From Lamellibrachia satsuma (taxonomy: Eukaryota > Annelida > Polychaeta > Sabellida > Siboglinidae), in the NCBI GenBank assembly GCA_033239005.1, contig BSQZ01000096.1, forward strand, positions 708,501-772,500: a stretch of 64,000 bases of DNA, given 5' to 3'. The position numbers and the translations under genes are program-made. Numbering within the stretch: position 1 is the first letter of the stretch; each line of letters opens with the position of its first letter. Shown in pieces: positions 47,688-60,762 of the stretch. Under the pieces are notes generated by a model. That model searched no databases. It saw only the letters and a program-made list of their open reading frames with translations, and had not been told where the DNA came from.

Positions 47688-48722
47688 GTACGTACAGACG
47701 TTATACGGTATGTACAGACGTTATACGGTACGTACATACGTTATACGGTACGTACTGACGTTATACAGCACGTACATACGTTATTGGGTTACGTACAGAC
47801 GGTATAGGGTACGTACATACGTTATACGGTACGTACATACGTTATACGGTACGTACATACGTTATACAGTACGTCCAGACGTTATAAGGTATGTACAGAC
47901 GTTATACGGTACGTACATACGTTATACGGTACGTACAGACGTTATACAGTACGTACATATGATCTAGGGTACGTACATACGTTTTGGGGTACGTACATAC
48001 GTTATACAGTACGTATAGACGTTATAGGGTACATACAGACGTTATACGGTACGTACATACGTTATAGGGTACGTACAAACGTTATCAGTACGTACATAAG
48101 TTATAGGGTACGTACAGACGTTATACGGTACGTACAGACGTTATAGGGTACGTACAGACGTTATACAGTACGTAAAAACGTTATAGGGTGCGTACATATG
48201 TTATATGGTACGTACAGACGTTATACAGTACGTACATACGTTATTGGGTACGTACATACGTTATACGGTACGTACAAACGTTATACGGTACGTACATACG
48301 TTATACAGTATGTACATACGTTATACGGTACGTACAGACGTTATAGGGTACTTACAGACGTTATACGGTACTTACAGACGTTATACGGTACGTACAGACG
48401 TTATACATTGCGTACATAAGTTATAGGTTACGTACATACGTTATACGGTACTTACATACGTTATACGGTACGTACATACGTTATACAGTATGTACATACG
48501 TTATACGGTACGTACATACGTTATACGGTACTTACAGACGTTATACGGTACTTACAGACGTTATACGGTACGTACAGACGTTATACATTATGTACATAAG
48601 TTATAGGTTACGTACATACGTTATACGGTACTTACAGACGTTATACGGTACGTACAGACGTTATACTGTACGTACAGACGTTATACATTACGTACATACG
48701 TTATACGGTACGTACAGACGTT
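47681..48722. repeat. 20-bp tandem repeat, about 52 copies, made of the exon1/intron1 splice junction
   Basis: Unit TTATACGGTACGTACAGACG, with common variants ACATACG, GGTATGTAC, GGTACTTAC and TATAGGG. The first unit starts in the last seven exon bases (TTATACG, 47681-47687) and runs into the donor GTACGTACAG, so every unit re-creates an exon-end/donor sequence. Since 20 is not a multiple of 3, the pattern repeats every 60 bp in protein space (RYTVRTDVIRYVHTLYGTY). The array ends at GTTAGCAGAAAAACG. Confidence 0.97.
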
Positions 48723-49615
48723 AGCAGAAAAACGTATTATTATTATTATTTTTTCTGTGTGTTATAAAATAAACTACAACGGTCGTTTTCTTCATAAAGC
48801 AATTAGGAATTCATAGATATAATATATTATTTGGGCAACAAAAAACGCTTACAAATGGGGTCACCGTTTCGATTGTCAGTTTACACTTAAACGAAAAAAA
48901 ATTTCCCGTATAATGTGTGTAGGGAGGCGTTGACGGTCCCTACAAGATATAGTCATCAAACTGAAACAGCGACAGACTGACTTACGGACCGTGCGATGTA
49001 GAGCAACATTGAATTCAATACACTCAAATTACGTAAATCACAACGGTCTCTCGATATCCCTCCCCGCATACCTGTAACAGTTTTCTGTTATGTTCGACCA
49101 CTCCATCAAGTATGTTTATATAAGGCGGTCTATCCTGACGGAACCAGCTCATGACCCGAGTAACGATCGGTAATCACGCTATTGGGATTCGCATTAGTGA
49201 TGGTCTACTGCTTATGATAAATCTACTCCTTTCAAACTCCCCATTCAACTGCGGGTGCATATACATTGATTATAGCAAACCTGTATGTCCTTACTTTTAT
49301 TTACAGCATCTTAGGCAAATTGTTGCCCTTTGTATCTCTTAGTTTTCTTTTCTTCGAATTTAAATATCCCTGTACATGTTTATTTTTTTGCAAAAATGTA
49401 CTTACAGAAAATGTGAAGTTCAACGGCGTCTGCTAAACCATTTGAACGATGTTTTGCTGGTAGATATATCAATTGTAATACACACCCAGGTCAATGTCCA
49501 TATGTGGGACACACGTGCACATTGTATTAAAAAATTGTATTAAAAAAGAAAACTTCGATTCAGAAAAGACTTGTTCTAGGTTCGTTGCTATTAAAAATTT
49601 CCGGCCGTGTCGTCC

Positions 49616-49617
49616 AA

Positions 49618-49653
<36 letters not shown>

Positions 49654-49686
49654 CGTACGCACGCAAGCACGCACGCACGCACACAC
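49616..49686. repeat. (ACGC)n microsatellite
   Basis: About 17 ACGC units with one ACGT and one AAGC variant, directly followed by the hAT-like terminus. Confidence 0.95.
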
Positions 49687-49768
49687 TAGTGCCCTACACG
49701 GGCCTATAATTTGAGCCCAAGCCCGGCCCGCAATTAGCAGTTACAATCCAGGCCCGGCCCAGGCCCGT
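49687..49768 (+). mobile_element. Solo terminus of the GGGCC-rich (hAT-like) element
   Basis: TAGTGCCCTACACGGGCC followed by TATAATTTGAGCCC and GGCCCGGCCCAGGCCC matches the reverse complement of 13800-13884 over about 80 bp. No other part of the element is present. It lies about 60 bp before the exon 2 acceptor of gene 2. Confidence 0.8.
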
Positions 49769-49828
49769 AAACACACACACTATACACCCCGTGAACTGTG
49801 TAACATTGTGAGTGTTGCCTTGCTTCAG

Positions 49829-50187
49829 ACTTCGGTGGTATTTACCTGGACAACGACGTGCTGGTGGCAGCATCGTTCGACCCACTTCGCAAATACGATT
49901 TTACGTTAGGTCGAGAAACGAAGACATTGTTGGCGAACGGTGTGATGCTGGCTCGACGAGGGGCTCCCTTTCTACGCGTCTGGCTGGACACTTACCGCAA
50001 CTACAAACCGAACGAGTGGACTGCCAACTCGAACGAAATGACGCATAAAATCGCAGCCATCCTTCCGAATTTAATCCACATCGAAAAAAGATACTCTGGT
50101 TTTCCCGAATCCCGCACACGTGGACCTACTCTACAGGAAGCACTACGATTGGAGAAAAAATTATTGCATTCATTTATACATGCATGA
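49829..50187 (+). CDS. Glycosyltransferase gene 2 (GT32-like), exon 2, frame-shifted end
   Basis: Starts with FGGIYLDNDVLVAASFDPL (DXD at 49849-49857), then NGVMLARRGAPFLRVWLDTY and HKIAAILPNLIHIE. After HIE (50080-50105) the frame differs from the conserved one, giving a novel tail to the stop at 50185-50187. The conserved frame, one base over, reads LVFPNPAHVDLLYRKHYDW, then ENYKFPIGSDELTKFNGASG and ends at TGA 50279-50281. Gene 1 shows the opposite shift at the same point. Candidate polyadenylation signals AATAAA occur at 50379-50384 and 50425-50430. The gene is either a recent pseudogene or miscalled by one base. Confidence 0.78.
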
Positions 50188-50540
50188 AAATTATAAGTTT
50201 CCTATTGGATCAGACGAACTTACTAAATTTAATGGTGCTTCTGGTGAAATTATGAGTCATATATACAATGCAAAAACTTGATCATATGTATTTAGCATTT
50301 AAATATGTTGATTGAAAAATTAAAGATTGGTGGACGAGGTTCATATGATTTACAAGGTCAAACAAAGATGGAAATATCAATAAAGGGTTACTAATTTCCA
50401 AGATTTCTATATTAACGTGTGAACAATAAATTGGATTCTGAATAATTCACAATTCAACAATTAGATATTCACTGAATGCGTGAAAGTTAAATTGAATTTT
50501 GCTCACCTCACACAAACTTTTTTGAGAGGACTTCATTACA

Positions 50541-50702
<162 letters not shown>

Positions 50703-51720
50703 CTCACATACATAAATACTTGTGATATGGATAATGTGGATGCAAATAAGATGTTGATGTCAATAAAGATTGTAAATATGTTTCATAAAATCTAAAATTA
50801 AAAATAAAATTCTTGTGTGATGATTGGTCAACTGCGATGTAGGGACGTTAATGTTTGTCAAAATAAACAAATTAATATAAAAATGTCGCGTATTAACATT
50901 ACCCTTAGTCATTATGAGCCATTTGGCTTTTCCGCATTTGTGCTGATACTGCTTACTGGACTGCAATTTTCTTCTTTTTTGACAAAAAAGGTACTAACGA
51001 CTTTACAGTGTGAGGGATTTGTGTACAGATATGCCGAAATTACCTTGAGTGGTGTATCATTAGCAAATAATCTAATTTAATTTTGATGAAAGATTAAAAT
51101 TTTATCTTAATATGTGTTTTTTTGGGAAAAAAAATTTTACTCACAACTTTACAGTGTGGAATAGTTTAGCCAGTAAAACAATAGTTACATCCACAGTTTG
51201 AGGTTGTGTGCACCGGTGCGCGTTCGCGAACGCACGCACGTTCTCATGCACAAACACACACACACACACACACACATATTTATATATATTTTATCTTGGT
51301 TTCAAATTTATATTTTCATTGGTGGTAATTTAAACAATGATCGGCATACCTGTGTACTATATTTTACATTTTATTATATATGTCAAATTCCTATTGATAT
51401 TTTGGTCCTGAAATTTTTAGCTTTAGGTATAATGTGGGTGCATTAATAATGTTCATATTACCAACATATGCAGGAATGTGACATTTTGAGAAAATAATAG
51501 AAACGCAATGTACTCAAAGTTACTTCAGTGGTTGATTACTATAATGTTGGCCTGTACATAATCAACCCATTAACGTACAAGATCAATCCAGATGGTGGCT
51601 TCAGTGGTCATTGCTGTATCGCACATTCATGTACTTGACAGATCAGTGCGCTTAATAAAAAACTAAACTAACATAAAATGCAAATAATTATGTTTGTAAT
51701 CCAAATAATTAATATATATG
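50703..51720. other. No gene recognised
   Basis: AT-rich DNA with a short CA run at 51252-51276. An 87-codon frame at 50817-51080 has no family match. Confidence 0.5.
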
Positions 51721-51722
51721 TA

Positions 51723-52110
<388 letters not shown>

Positions 52111-52515
52111 CAAGTCTTTCTTATTGCGAACTAGAGAGTTATGGTCTCATCTGACCACATGGCTTTACACGAAAAGTCTAACGAGAGGTGACCGTGTTGC
52201 ATGCACCAGGAAAGCTGCTTGTTTGCGATTATTGGTGTCAACCGTGTCATCTTTCTAAACTGCTGATTCAAGTGTCGTCTGATAGTTGATGCGCCGACGA
52301 TAGTAGTTCTGTGTGCGTGCACTTGACCGCGTATCTTCTTGCTGGTAGTTGAAACGTCATTGTGCACAATCGAAAGATGAATAGGTCTTCAGACACCGAT
52401 ATCTTTCGCTTGGCACCTGTCACTGCGTCAGCTCTCCGGTTTCGTGATAACGTTTCAGTACAAAACAAACAGTCGTTTTCTATAGGCTACAAACGGTGCT
52501 CATATTAGTTACTAC
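52111..52515 (-). pseudogene. Tc1/mariner transposase N-terminal half, copy 2 (minus strand)
   Basis: Same frame blocks as 35190-35570 (RNRRADAVTGAKRKISVSE, KKIRGQVHAHRTTIVGAST, MWSDETITL). It is joined to the same LINE 3' UTR at the same point, so the two loci descend from one nested insertion. Homology ends at GGTGCTCATATTAG on the right in both. Confidence 0.85.
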
Positions 52516-52559
52516 GCTCATAATGCCCAATGTAGTCCTACTTCCAAAGTAGACCTGCT

Positions 52560-52830
52560 CAATCTTGTTAGTGATATTTGGCAAAGTTCTAATGCCGAGC
52601 CTGTAATCCCATAAACATGTCATTTAGACATAGGAATTTCGTGGTCAAGTGTGTCGAGCACTTTTAACAAATCGAGGCATGTATTTATTGGTGCGATATA
52701 TTTATTGGTGTGATATATTTATTGGTGTGATATATATCTGTCAAGTTCCTGAGATATTCTGTAGATGAGTTCGAGCGCAGAAAGTTGAGTGGAATGTTTT
52801 CTCTAAGGCTAATTGTAATACATAACGCTA
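52560..52830 (-). pseudogene. Small LINE RT relic (minus strand)
   Basis: Minus-strand reading gives STQLSALELIYRISQEL and, after a small tandem repeat, CLDLLKVLDTLDHEIPM, the QxAFDTVDH region of an RT. A TTATTGGTGTGATATAT triplication (52684-52735) interrupts it. Only about 80 codons remain. Confidence 0.6.
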
Positions 52831-53295
52831 TTAAATTTGCGTTTTTTAATTAGTAATTTCAGCTTAGGCCAGCGTAGACCCTGTATTTGCAAAGAAACAG
52901 TTACATCGATTTGTAACAACATTGCTTATTACCGTTATTTTTTTTATTTATTATTGTCAGTTAAAACATATCCGGTAATTCAAATTTATTTGGAGTCCGA
53001 TTAGTAAGTCATTTGATAGCACACCGCGTTTTTTTGTCATTGCAATGTTTTCAAAACAGTTACGATAATTGTGTTGGCATTGCTAATTAGTCTCTTCAGA
53101 ATTATTTGAAAAGTGGTTAAGTTAGTTTTACGATTTCTGTATTGGTCTGAATCTGAAGGTGTTTATTTAATTTCAAATATACTTGATTTCTGAAAGCAAT
53201 TTGTGAGATAATAACCTTTGTGATCCACTGAGACCGGCTGTCTTTATGCTTATTGACTGTGCAAATGTTTATATTTTGCTATGAATATTGTTGAG
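52831..53295. other. No gene recognised
   Basis: AT-rich intergenic sequence. Confidence 0.55.
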
Positions 53296-53299
53296 ATTG

Positions 53300-53672
53300 T
53301 AACTAGGATCATTCCCGCTAGCCAGGGGTAAGTAGGATCACCCTTGTTAGCCAGGGGTAAGTAGGATCATTCCCGCTAGCCAGGGGTAAGTAGGATCACC
53401 TTCGCTAGCCAGGGGTAGGTAGGGTCACCCTCACTAGCCACGGGTAAGTAGGATCATCCCCGCTAGCCAGGAGTAAGTAGGATCACCCTCACTAGCCACG
53501 TGTAAGTTGGATCATCCCCGCTAACCAGGGGTAAGTAGGATCATCCCCTCTAGTCAGGGGTAAGTAGGATCATCCCCTCTAGCCAGGGGTAAGTAGGACC
53601 ATCCCCGCTAGCAAGGGGTAAGTGGGATCACCCTTGCTAGCCAGGGGTAATTAGGATCACCTTCGCTAGATA
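53300..53672. repeat. 29-bp tandem repeat, about 13 copies
   Basis: Unit of 29 bp with AGCCAGGGGTAAGTAGGATC followed by a variable ATTCCCGCT/ACCCTTGCT end. The period was checked at 53320 to 53349. Each unit contains GGTAAGT, a perfect donor-like word, but no gene is nearby. Confidence 0.96.
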
Positions 53673-54380
53673 GCTAGCTAGGCGTGGTGCTAGAAGTACG
53701 GTACCCCTGGCAGATCAACTTGTTGAAATGTGGATTTGTTCAGTTCATCTCACGCCATGTGTCGATGTAGGCTGAATCATTTCTACTTAGTCCACTTGTT
53801 GTCTTGGTCGACGTATTTCTGGCAACTAGATGCACCCGCGCTCAAATTTCAAAGAGCGTTTCCATGAAATGCCCTTCATTACCAGTCCGACCAGGTACGA
53901 CGGGTCTACTACCACTTAAAGTTAAAGCTGCTTCCTCAAATGGTTCAGGCCATCGTGAATCCAATTCATGTCCAGTTATATAGTGTGTCACTAGTTTACG
54001 TAATGTGCTCAGTCTGTTTAACAAAAATTCCTATTTGTGTTCAAATCATCGAAATAATTTACTTTAGTCGTTAAATTTGGTAAGGACCAAAATAATGGAT
54101 ATCCAAAATGTTAACCACTGTTTGAGTCAATGCTGATCACGGGCGTGACCTCCATCCTCTCGCCGACCACATGACAAATTTACGAAATTTCACCAAGGAA
54201 GAAAATCGTGATTTTTTAGCATTTCGATTTTCACTTCAGTTAATACTTGAACAAGCAATAACTGATTTAATAGTTTGTCTGATGATTTTACAAAAACTAC
54301 ATACAGACATTGCACAGACGAGCTAGCATGTTGTAGTGGATGCTACGTAGGTTTATTTTTATCGCAAAATTAATTTGAAA
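53673..54380. other. No gene recognised
   Basis: Intergenic sequence between two arrays. Short frames are without signatures. Confidence 0.55.
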
Positions 54381-54384
54381 AGAC

Positions 54385-54985
54385 AATGGTATCAAGGGTA
54401 GATCTGCCAGGGATGCTGATGTAGTTAGAAGACCCTGGTAGCAAGGGTAGATATGCCAGGGATGCTGATGTAGTCAGAAGACCCTGGTGGCAAGGGTAGA
54501 TCTGCCAGGGGGGCTGATGTTGTTAGAAGACCTTGGTAGCAAGAGTAGATCTGCCATGGGTGCTGATGTAGTTAGATGACCATGTTAGCAAGGGTAGATA
54601 TGCCAGGGGTGCCGATGTAGTCAGAAGACACTGGTGGCAAGGGTAGATATGCCAGGGGTACTGATGTAGTTAGAAGACCCTGGTGGCAAGGGTATATCTG
54701 CCAGGGGTGCTGATATAGTCAGAAGACACTGGTGACAAGGGTAGATCTGTCAGGGGTGCTGATGTAGTTAGAAGACCCTGGTAGCAAGGGTAGATATGCC
54801 AGGGGTGCTGAGGTAGTTAGAAGACCCTGGTGGCAAGGATAGATATGCCAGGGGGGCTGAGGTAGTTAGAAGACCCTGGTGGCAAGGGTAGATCTGCCAG
54901 GGGTGCTGATGTAATCAGACGAACCTGGTAGCAAGGGTAGATATGCCAGGGGTGCTGACGTAGTCAAAAAGCACTGGTGACGAGG
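54385..54985. repeat. 49-bp tandem repeat, about 12 copies
   Basis: Unit of 49 bp with GCTGATGTAGTTAGAAGACC, CTGGTAGCAAGGGTAGAT and ATGCCAGGGG. The last unit runs into GATAAGTAGGATTGG, an echo of the 29-bp array 700 bp to the left. Confidence 0.96.
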
Positions 54986-54989
54986 ATAA

Positions 54990-56195
54990 GTAGGATTGGC
55001 TGAGTTAACTGTATTTTGCATATTAGAAATACCTGCATTATTTATTTCCATTTGAACTGTGCTTGTATATTTTGCATGTCAAGTTGTATGTATATATTAT
55101 TATTATTATATTTATTCGGACTCAAGATCCATAAACATGTACATATTTACAAATTATGTTGTGCTTAGATATGAAATCGCGACATTACATTCTTCCTTAT
55201 TTAAGACAGCTTCATTGTTACAATCTTTCATTTCCACTAAATCACAAATCATATTTGCGTAATCATAGTATGTAGCATTTACATTGATATGCCACATTTC
55301 TTTACATTTATACTTAATAGCACTCAGTGACATAACATTTAACATGATGTGTCACGTTATATATGGATATTATGTGTCTTACATTCTATAAGCAAATGTT
55401 AAATAATGAATAAATAATAAATAAAATAATAGAGTGTCTATGCATGTAAAATATATCAGCAATGACGACTTCATTTTTACATATTTTTATATAATCAAGT
55501 AACGGGATAAATTCATTAATAAATGTATGACATATTTTGGTAAGTTGTTTTCTGTAATTTATATGAATTGTCCTTCCCATATTTGTGAATGTTGGTAGAT
55601 ATTAAGTATTTTACACTTATGTTTGGTGCTAAGGTAAGTTGTCAATCCTCCAAGGGTGTAATTGTTACTTTAACAAATTAGCGTGTATCCGTTATCGTAA
55701 CAAAAGTCAGTATCTGAATGACTTGATAACCATATTTATTTTAAACGATTTGCGTTGAATTCATAACCGTTATTTCCTAGCCTTTGTAATAGTATGTCGA
55801 TATAATAAATGTTTGCACACATACGTTGGGTGTTTAAAGTTAAAGTGTTCAATATATTTCCTATATTTTGCAATAAAGAATGCACTGGTGGTGATCGGTA
55901 TTATACATACCATGACTGTGGCGTGTCCAAGGCCTTGGATAGAATTAAATGATTGTTTGCAAACCAATTTTATATAATTAATGTGATGCGCTAACCTACT
56001 CCAGGGATTCGCCAACTTACCTCGTCCAAGGGTCAGGTTGGTGCAGTTGAGGAGGGGTCTAATAATGGACATTATCATAAATACTACAATAGTTATTAAT
56101 TCTCCGAATATGTTGACTAATACATGGTGGAATAGGGAACATACGTGTACCAAGTGAACGAACCCTATCTAGGTCACCTTAAATATTATAGGCTC
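54990..56195. other. No gene recognised
   Basis: AT-rich DNA with a TATTAT run at 55091-55110. A minus-strand 127-codon frame (55770-56153) has no recognised family and low-complexity composition; it is not called. Confidence 0.5.
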
Positions 56196-56269
56196 CCCTT
56201 TGAGCAGTCCTAAGGACTGGATACCGTTACCTTTACCTTTTACTAACGCAAAATAGAATGTCCCCTCCC

Positions 56270-58170
56270 CTCACATAAACCAAAAATAAAAGTAGGGCTC
56301 AACAAATTTCCAATTTGAAATCTCTCCATTTACTATTATTCTCTGTCTTCTGTGTGTAAGCCACTTATCTATCCAGTTGATTACATCATTACCTATACCA
56401 TGGGCTTTTAGTTTAAGAACAATCTTTGATGTGGCACTTTATCGAAAGCTTTCTGAAAATCTAAAAAGAAAACATTCACAACATTCCTTAAGCAGTTTTG
56501 GTGGTATCCCATCAACTCCAGGTGATTTATCATCTTTCATCTTCTTAATTTGCTTTGCTATAATTTCAAGAGTTACAAATAACTGCCCTAAATATTCTCA
56601 GTATTGCCCTCAAATTTAGTAAATGGAACTGTAAGTGAACTGATATCTTCTGTGGTAAAAACTGAGCTGAACTACTCATTCTGGGCCTCTGCCATTTGAA
56701 TCCCGTCGGAAATTATGTTTCCACTGTTGTTTTCTAGTGGTCCGACTTGATCTCGAACTTTCTGTTTACTCCTTACATTAGCATAGAAACTCTTGCTGTA
56801 ATTTGTTAAGTTTCTTGCCAATTGTTGTTGAAAGGTTCTTTTAGATGTTCTAATTTCAGTTGTAGCTAGGTTAAGTGCCCCTTTGCAAATTGCATAGTCT
56901 TCATCAATTCTGGTACGCCTATAAACCCTCCACATAGTTTGCTTAAACAATATTTTTAATAGCTTCTTTTGACAAGTGTTTCTTTGTGGACCGTTTTCCT
57001 TGGTTTTTTTTCAAGGGAACAAATTTATTGATGATACTCCCAATTTCATATTTTAGAATATTCCAAAATTCAATTCCGGTCTTATTAATCAGCATGTTAT
57101 TACAACCTAGCTTTGATAATATTTTCTCATATCTTTATAGTTACCTTTGTGGAAGTTTCTCCTGTACATTTATTTATTCTTACTTTCTGGTTTTACATTG
57201 ATGTCAAAATGTACTTGATTGTTATCACTGTTACCCAATGGTTAGTGTATTTTTACATTGTCCACTAATTCTTTTTGTGATGACAAAACTATATATAACA
57301 CTTTATCTCCCCTGGTTGGTTCTAGCACGTGCTGAGTAAAGAAGCTATCTTGAATAAAAATAAAATTGGTTGGTCCTCACCCCCTGTACTCTCCAGAGAT
57401 TTCCATTACATGTGTCCTTGGTTAAAATCTCCCATTATAATACACTCCCCTTTACTAACTTCTTTTATAGCATCTTGCATTTTTGTGTTATCCTCTTCGT
57501 TTATGTTTGGACTTCGGTAAACTAATCCAATAGTGAATTTGTAATTTCCTGAAACTATTTTGAACCAAACAGCTTCATCGCAATCTGCTTCTCTTTCTTA
57601 TTTTATTTCATAAGCCTGAATAGATTATTTAACATATACAATAACTCCCCCCCCCCCTTCTTCCTATTCGATCTCTCTTAAACATTACGTATCCTGTCAA
57701 TTCTAATTCAGCATCTGTTATGTCTGTTTTGGCCCATGATTCGGTAATGCCAATTATGTGAGGGTCAATATCTTCTACCATAATGTTTAATTCGTTTTTC
57801 TTATTTACTATACTCCTAGCATCTATGTCCTGCTTCAGACAAGGTTTTCGGACATTTTGTTGTTGGTATATCTGTACTATTGGCCTCTTGTCCTGCTTGA
57901 GGCATCTCTAAGTAACCCCCTGCGCTTCTAGTTTAAATATGTTTACTACCAAAAATAGTTGTTATGCTACCCATGCAACTGTCTACTGCTGTTGTGAGTC
58001 CACCCGCAAATACTGCTGCCCCCTTTCAATTTAGATGAAGCCCATCCTTCATGTACATGTCAGCCCTTCCAACAAAATTTCCCCACAAAACCACAAATCC
58101 AACTTCCTCTTCCCTACATAGCTTCTGAACAAGCATGTTATTTGCCATCCCCCAGCAATTTCGAAACCTG
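56270..58170 (-). pseudogene. CR1-like retrotransposon, dead copy in duplication copy 2 (minus strand)
   Basis: Counterpart of 2655-4920, with the same truncation after NWKSV. The linker frame 56950-56672 has FKQTMWRVYRRTRIDEDYA. The endonuclease is at about 57780-57150, and the esterase-like block MKDGLHLN-type at about 58055-57960. It is additionally damaged by the deletion at about 56470. Confidence 0.9.
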
Positions 58171-58712
58171 TGACCCCCCACGATGACATCGTAAAAGTAA
58201 TCGAGATCGCAATGGTAGCAACAGTTTTGATAAAGTTGGGCTCACTTCACTTAACAACGGGTGGAACGTGCAATTTACCAAGTTCAATTGTTGTGCATTC
58301 TCTATATGCGTCAATATCGGAAGAGTGTAGTGTGTCCCAATATATTTAGTTATTGTTTACACTACTATAAATACAGTATGGTGCTATATCACAAAAACAT
58401 GTCAGACAATATGACGTTGCCACGTTGATGAATCCACGACAATAGCCCCTCCGGATTAAGTCTCCTTCGCACAAAATGCAACATGTATTACTTACAGATA
58501 TTATGTATCAAGTTTGTTAGAATAATTAGGCAACATAGCATTATAATGGTGTTTCCTGCAACCGCCTCGATGTAAGCTTTCAAGCTAACCCTACTTTACA
58601 AATATGGGCAAATAAAGATAATTTTTAATAATGTTGTTTATGTTTTGACTTGAGTACTTTTACACTAACATTAATTAAACACTAAGTAATCAGCACAATT
58701 TTCTGTTATTCC

Positions 58713-58845
<133 letters not shown>

Positions 58846-59957
58846 CAACATTAAATCGTCAACAAATCTAAGCGTTTTGTTGAACGGATGTGACCTGAGG
58901 ACATCAATATGCTGCGGTAGTCGTATAGATACCGAGCATGTACCCATAGTCAATAAAGTATACCCAAGGGTAAATATTAAAAAACAAAAATAGCTAATGT
59001 CCGCATGTTCTGCTAGGAATATCTAGTTAAAAATACACCGGTTAAGTTGGACTGGAGAAAAATATACAAACTTGTGGTAAAACTGAATAGACCTATGTGT
59101 TTGCTGGGAGTAGTTGCTTGGCGAAATAAAATTAAATATGTTAAAAATAAAGTGAAAACATACGGTGAAAGGTTAATTTAATAATAACTTATATGTTTGT
59201 TTAGAAGTTGTCGATTCCATTATTTTTGCTTTTGTTGTATTGGATTAATTAAAGCAATAGCAATAGCAGTAGCAATAGCAATAGCAGTGGAGCACGTTTG
59301 ACTTAATATATATGAATATATTTCTTAAATTTCAAAATAAAGAACAAGTACTTAATGCTTTTGGAACCACATGTATCGCCAAATACAAGGAAATATATTT
59401 GAACTCCAGATGTGTGTTTTAATGACAACAACATCACAAGATCTGACCATATTCTTCATTGCATACCAGTCACATTAAGTACATCGAAACTATTTTGTTT
59501 TTACTGCTCCAAAATAGTAAATCATTATTGATGGCGTTGTCGACAATAATACAAATCCCTACACAATAAAGTAGAGGGTTCCTGTATTAATTGGGGAGTT
59601 GTTGTTTATTTATTTGTGAAACTTTTAAAGATACTACATTTCTGGTATTGGTATTTGATAGCTGGTTAGATCTTTGAAAACTAATTATACAGATCTTAGC
59701 AATCATAACGATTAAAACAGTTTGATTCATTGGAGATTTATTAATCTTTAATCTTTACATCACCGCGTTCGGTTTAGAGATTTAAAAAAAATTAATAGTT
59801 AAAATGCAGCAATTAAACAAGAACATGACAAAACCTACCGAGTGGGCGAAGCTTAACATCGTGTCACGGAACACGCATGCGTTGAGCGAGCAACCCTCCT
59901 CTGGGAAGTCAGTGAGCTCTCTCCTTTACCAGGGTTTTATTAGACTAGGAATGTCAG

Positions 59958-60398
59958 TTACACCACTCTGATTGTGCAGTAGATGACTGGCGCGGAGACA
60001 CACATTATCGGGTTACTCCCGTCAATTAACATTTTTGCTAGACCACGAGAGCCTAAGTCTGACAGATGACGAGTCTCTGTATCAGTCATTACCTGTGGAC
60101 CAGTCCATTGATCGTTGATGTAGTTGTGAAGTAGCGTGTGATACCTGAGACGGTTGGCTCCAGCGTAGTGGCGCGTTACATGGGATCTGGAGTTACGTTT
60201 ATCAGAAAAAGACTGTAAATGTGTTAATGCCCCCCACCCAAGCAAACACAATGAACTTAGTATTGATGGTTCGAAGAAAGCTGCATCACACTCCATGTGT
60301 ATATGTTTTGAAGACACTGTTTTGAAGACACTACACTGTCTGACAGCCACTTCAAGCAAGCTATATGCCATAGGAACCCCGAATGTGGACTCCGACAA
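59958..60398 (-). CDS. Unrecognised minus-strand ORF, copy 2
   Basis: 146 codons, longer than the 73-codon frame of copy 1. It contains RSHVTRHYAGAN, HTLLHNYINDQWTGPQ and GLAKMLIDGSNP. No signal peptide or known domain is visible. Substitution pattern against copy 1 is mostly silent in the C-terminal ~75 codons; upstream of that, indels that are not multiples of three suggest the frame is not ancestral there. Confidence 0.35.
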   Translation of the reverse strand: MSESTFGVPMAYSLLEVAVRQCSVFKTVSSKHIHMECDAAFFEPSILSSLCLLGWGALTHLQSFSDKRNSRSHVTRHYAGANRLRYHTLLHNYINDQWTGPQVMTDTETRHLSDLGSRGLAKMLIDGSNPIMCVSAPVIYCTIRVV

Positions 60399-60689
60399 TA
60401 CGATATTGGATAATGGAACTTTACTCTCTCATGTGTCAATTATGCCGTCCGGTGGAGACGAAACTATCTATGCGGTCATAAATCGGCACGACAGCACGGT
60501 AAGCCGTACGTGTTTGGATATTTGTCTATCTTTAATTTGTAGAGCGGTGGAGGGATATGGGACATTTGGTTCCTGCGGGTGCGGGGTGGTCGCGGCAGTG
60601 GTTCTATCGGTGTGGGCCTCAGTGTGTGTAGGCCCAGTTATGACGGAAATAAGTCGACTTACGCATATACATGTGCATGCATATAACAA

Positions 60690-60728
60690 TTATGTATATA
60701 TGTGTATGTATGTATGTATGTATGTATG

Positions 60729-60762
<34 letters not shown>

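Larger units (their letters stand above)
47688..49828 (+). other. Intron 1 of glycosyltransferase gene 2
   Basis: Begins GTACGT at the first repeat unit and ends TTGCTTCAG, identical to the acceptor of gene 1. It contains the 20-bp array (to 48722), about 850 bp of unrecognised sequence, an (ACGC)n run and the terminal piece of the GGGCC-rich element. If a later repeat unit is used as donor, 20n bases would be added to the mRNA. Confidence 0.78.

Noticed and set aside
47681..48722. CRISPR-like regular repeats
   Set aside because: Units are directly adjacent with no unique spacers, and the context is a eukaryotic intron. It is a minisatellite. The same applies to the arrays at 8.4, 14.9, 20.4, 38.7, 39.4, 53.3 and 54.4 kb.
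53300..53672. Splice-donor array like that of gene 2 (GGTAAGT in each unit)
   Set aside because: No exon or coding sequence is adjacent, so there is no reason to read these words as donors.
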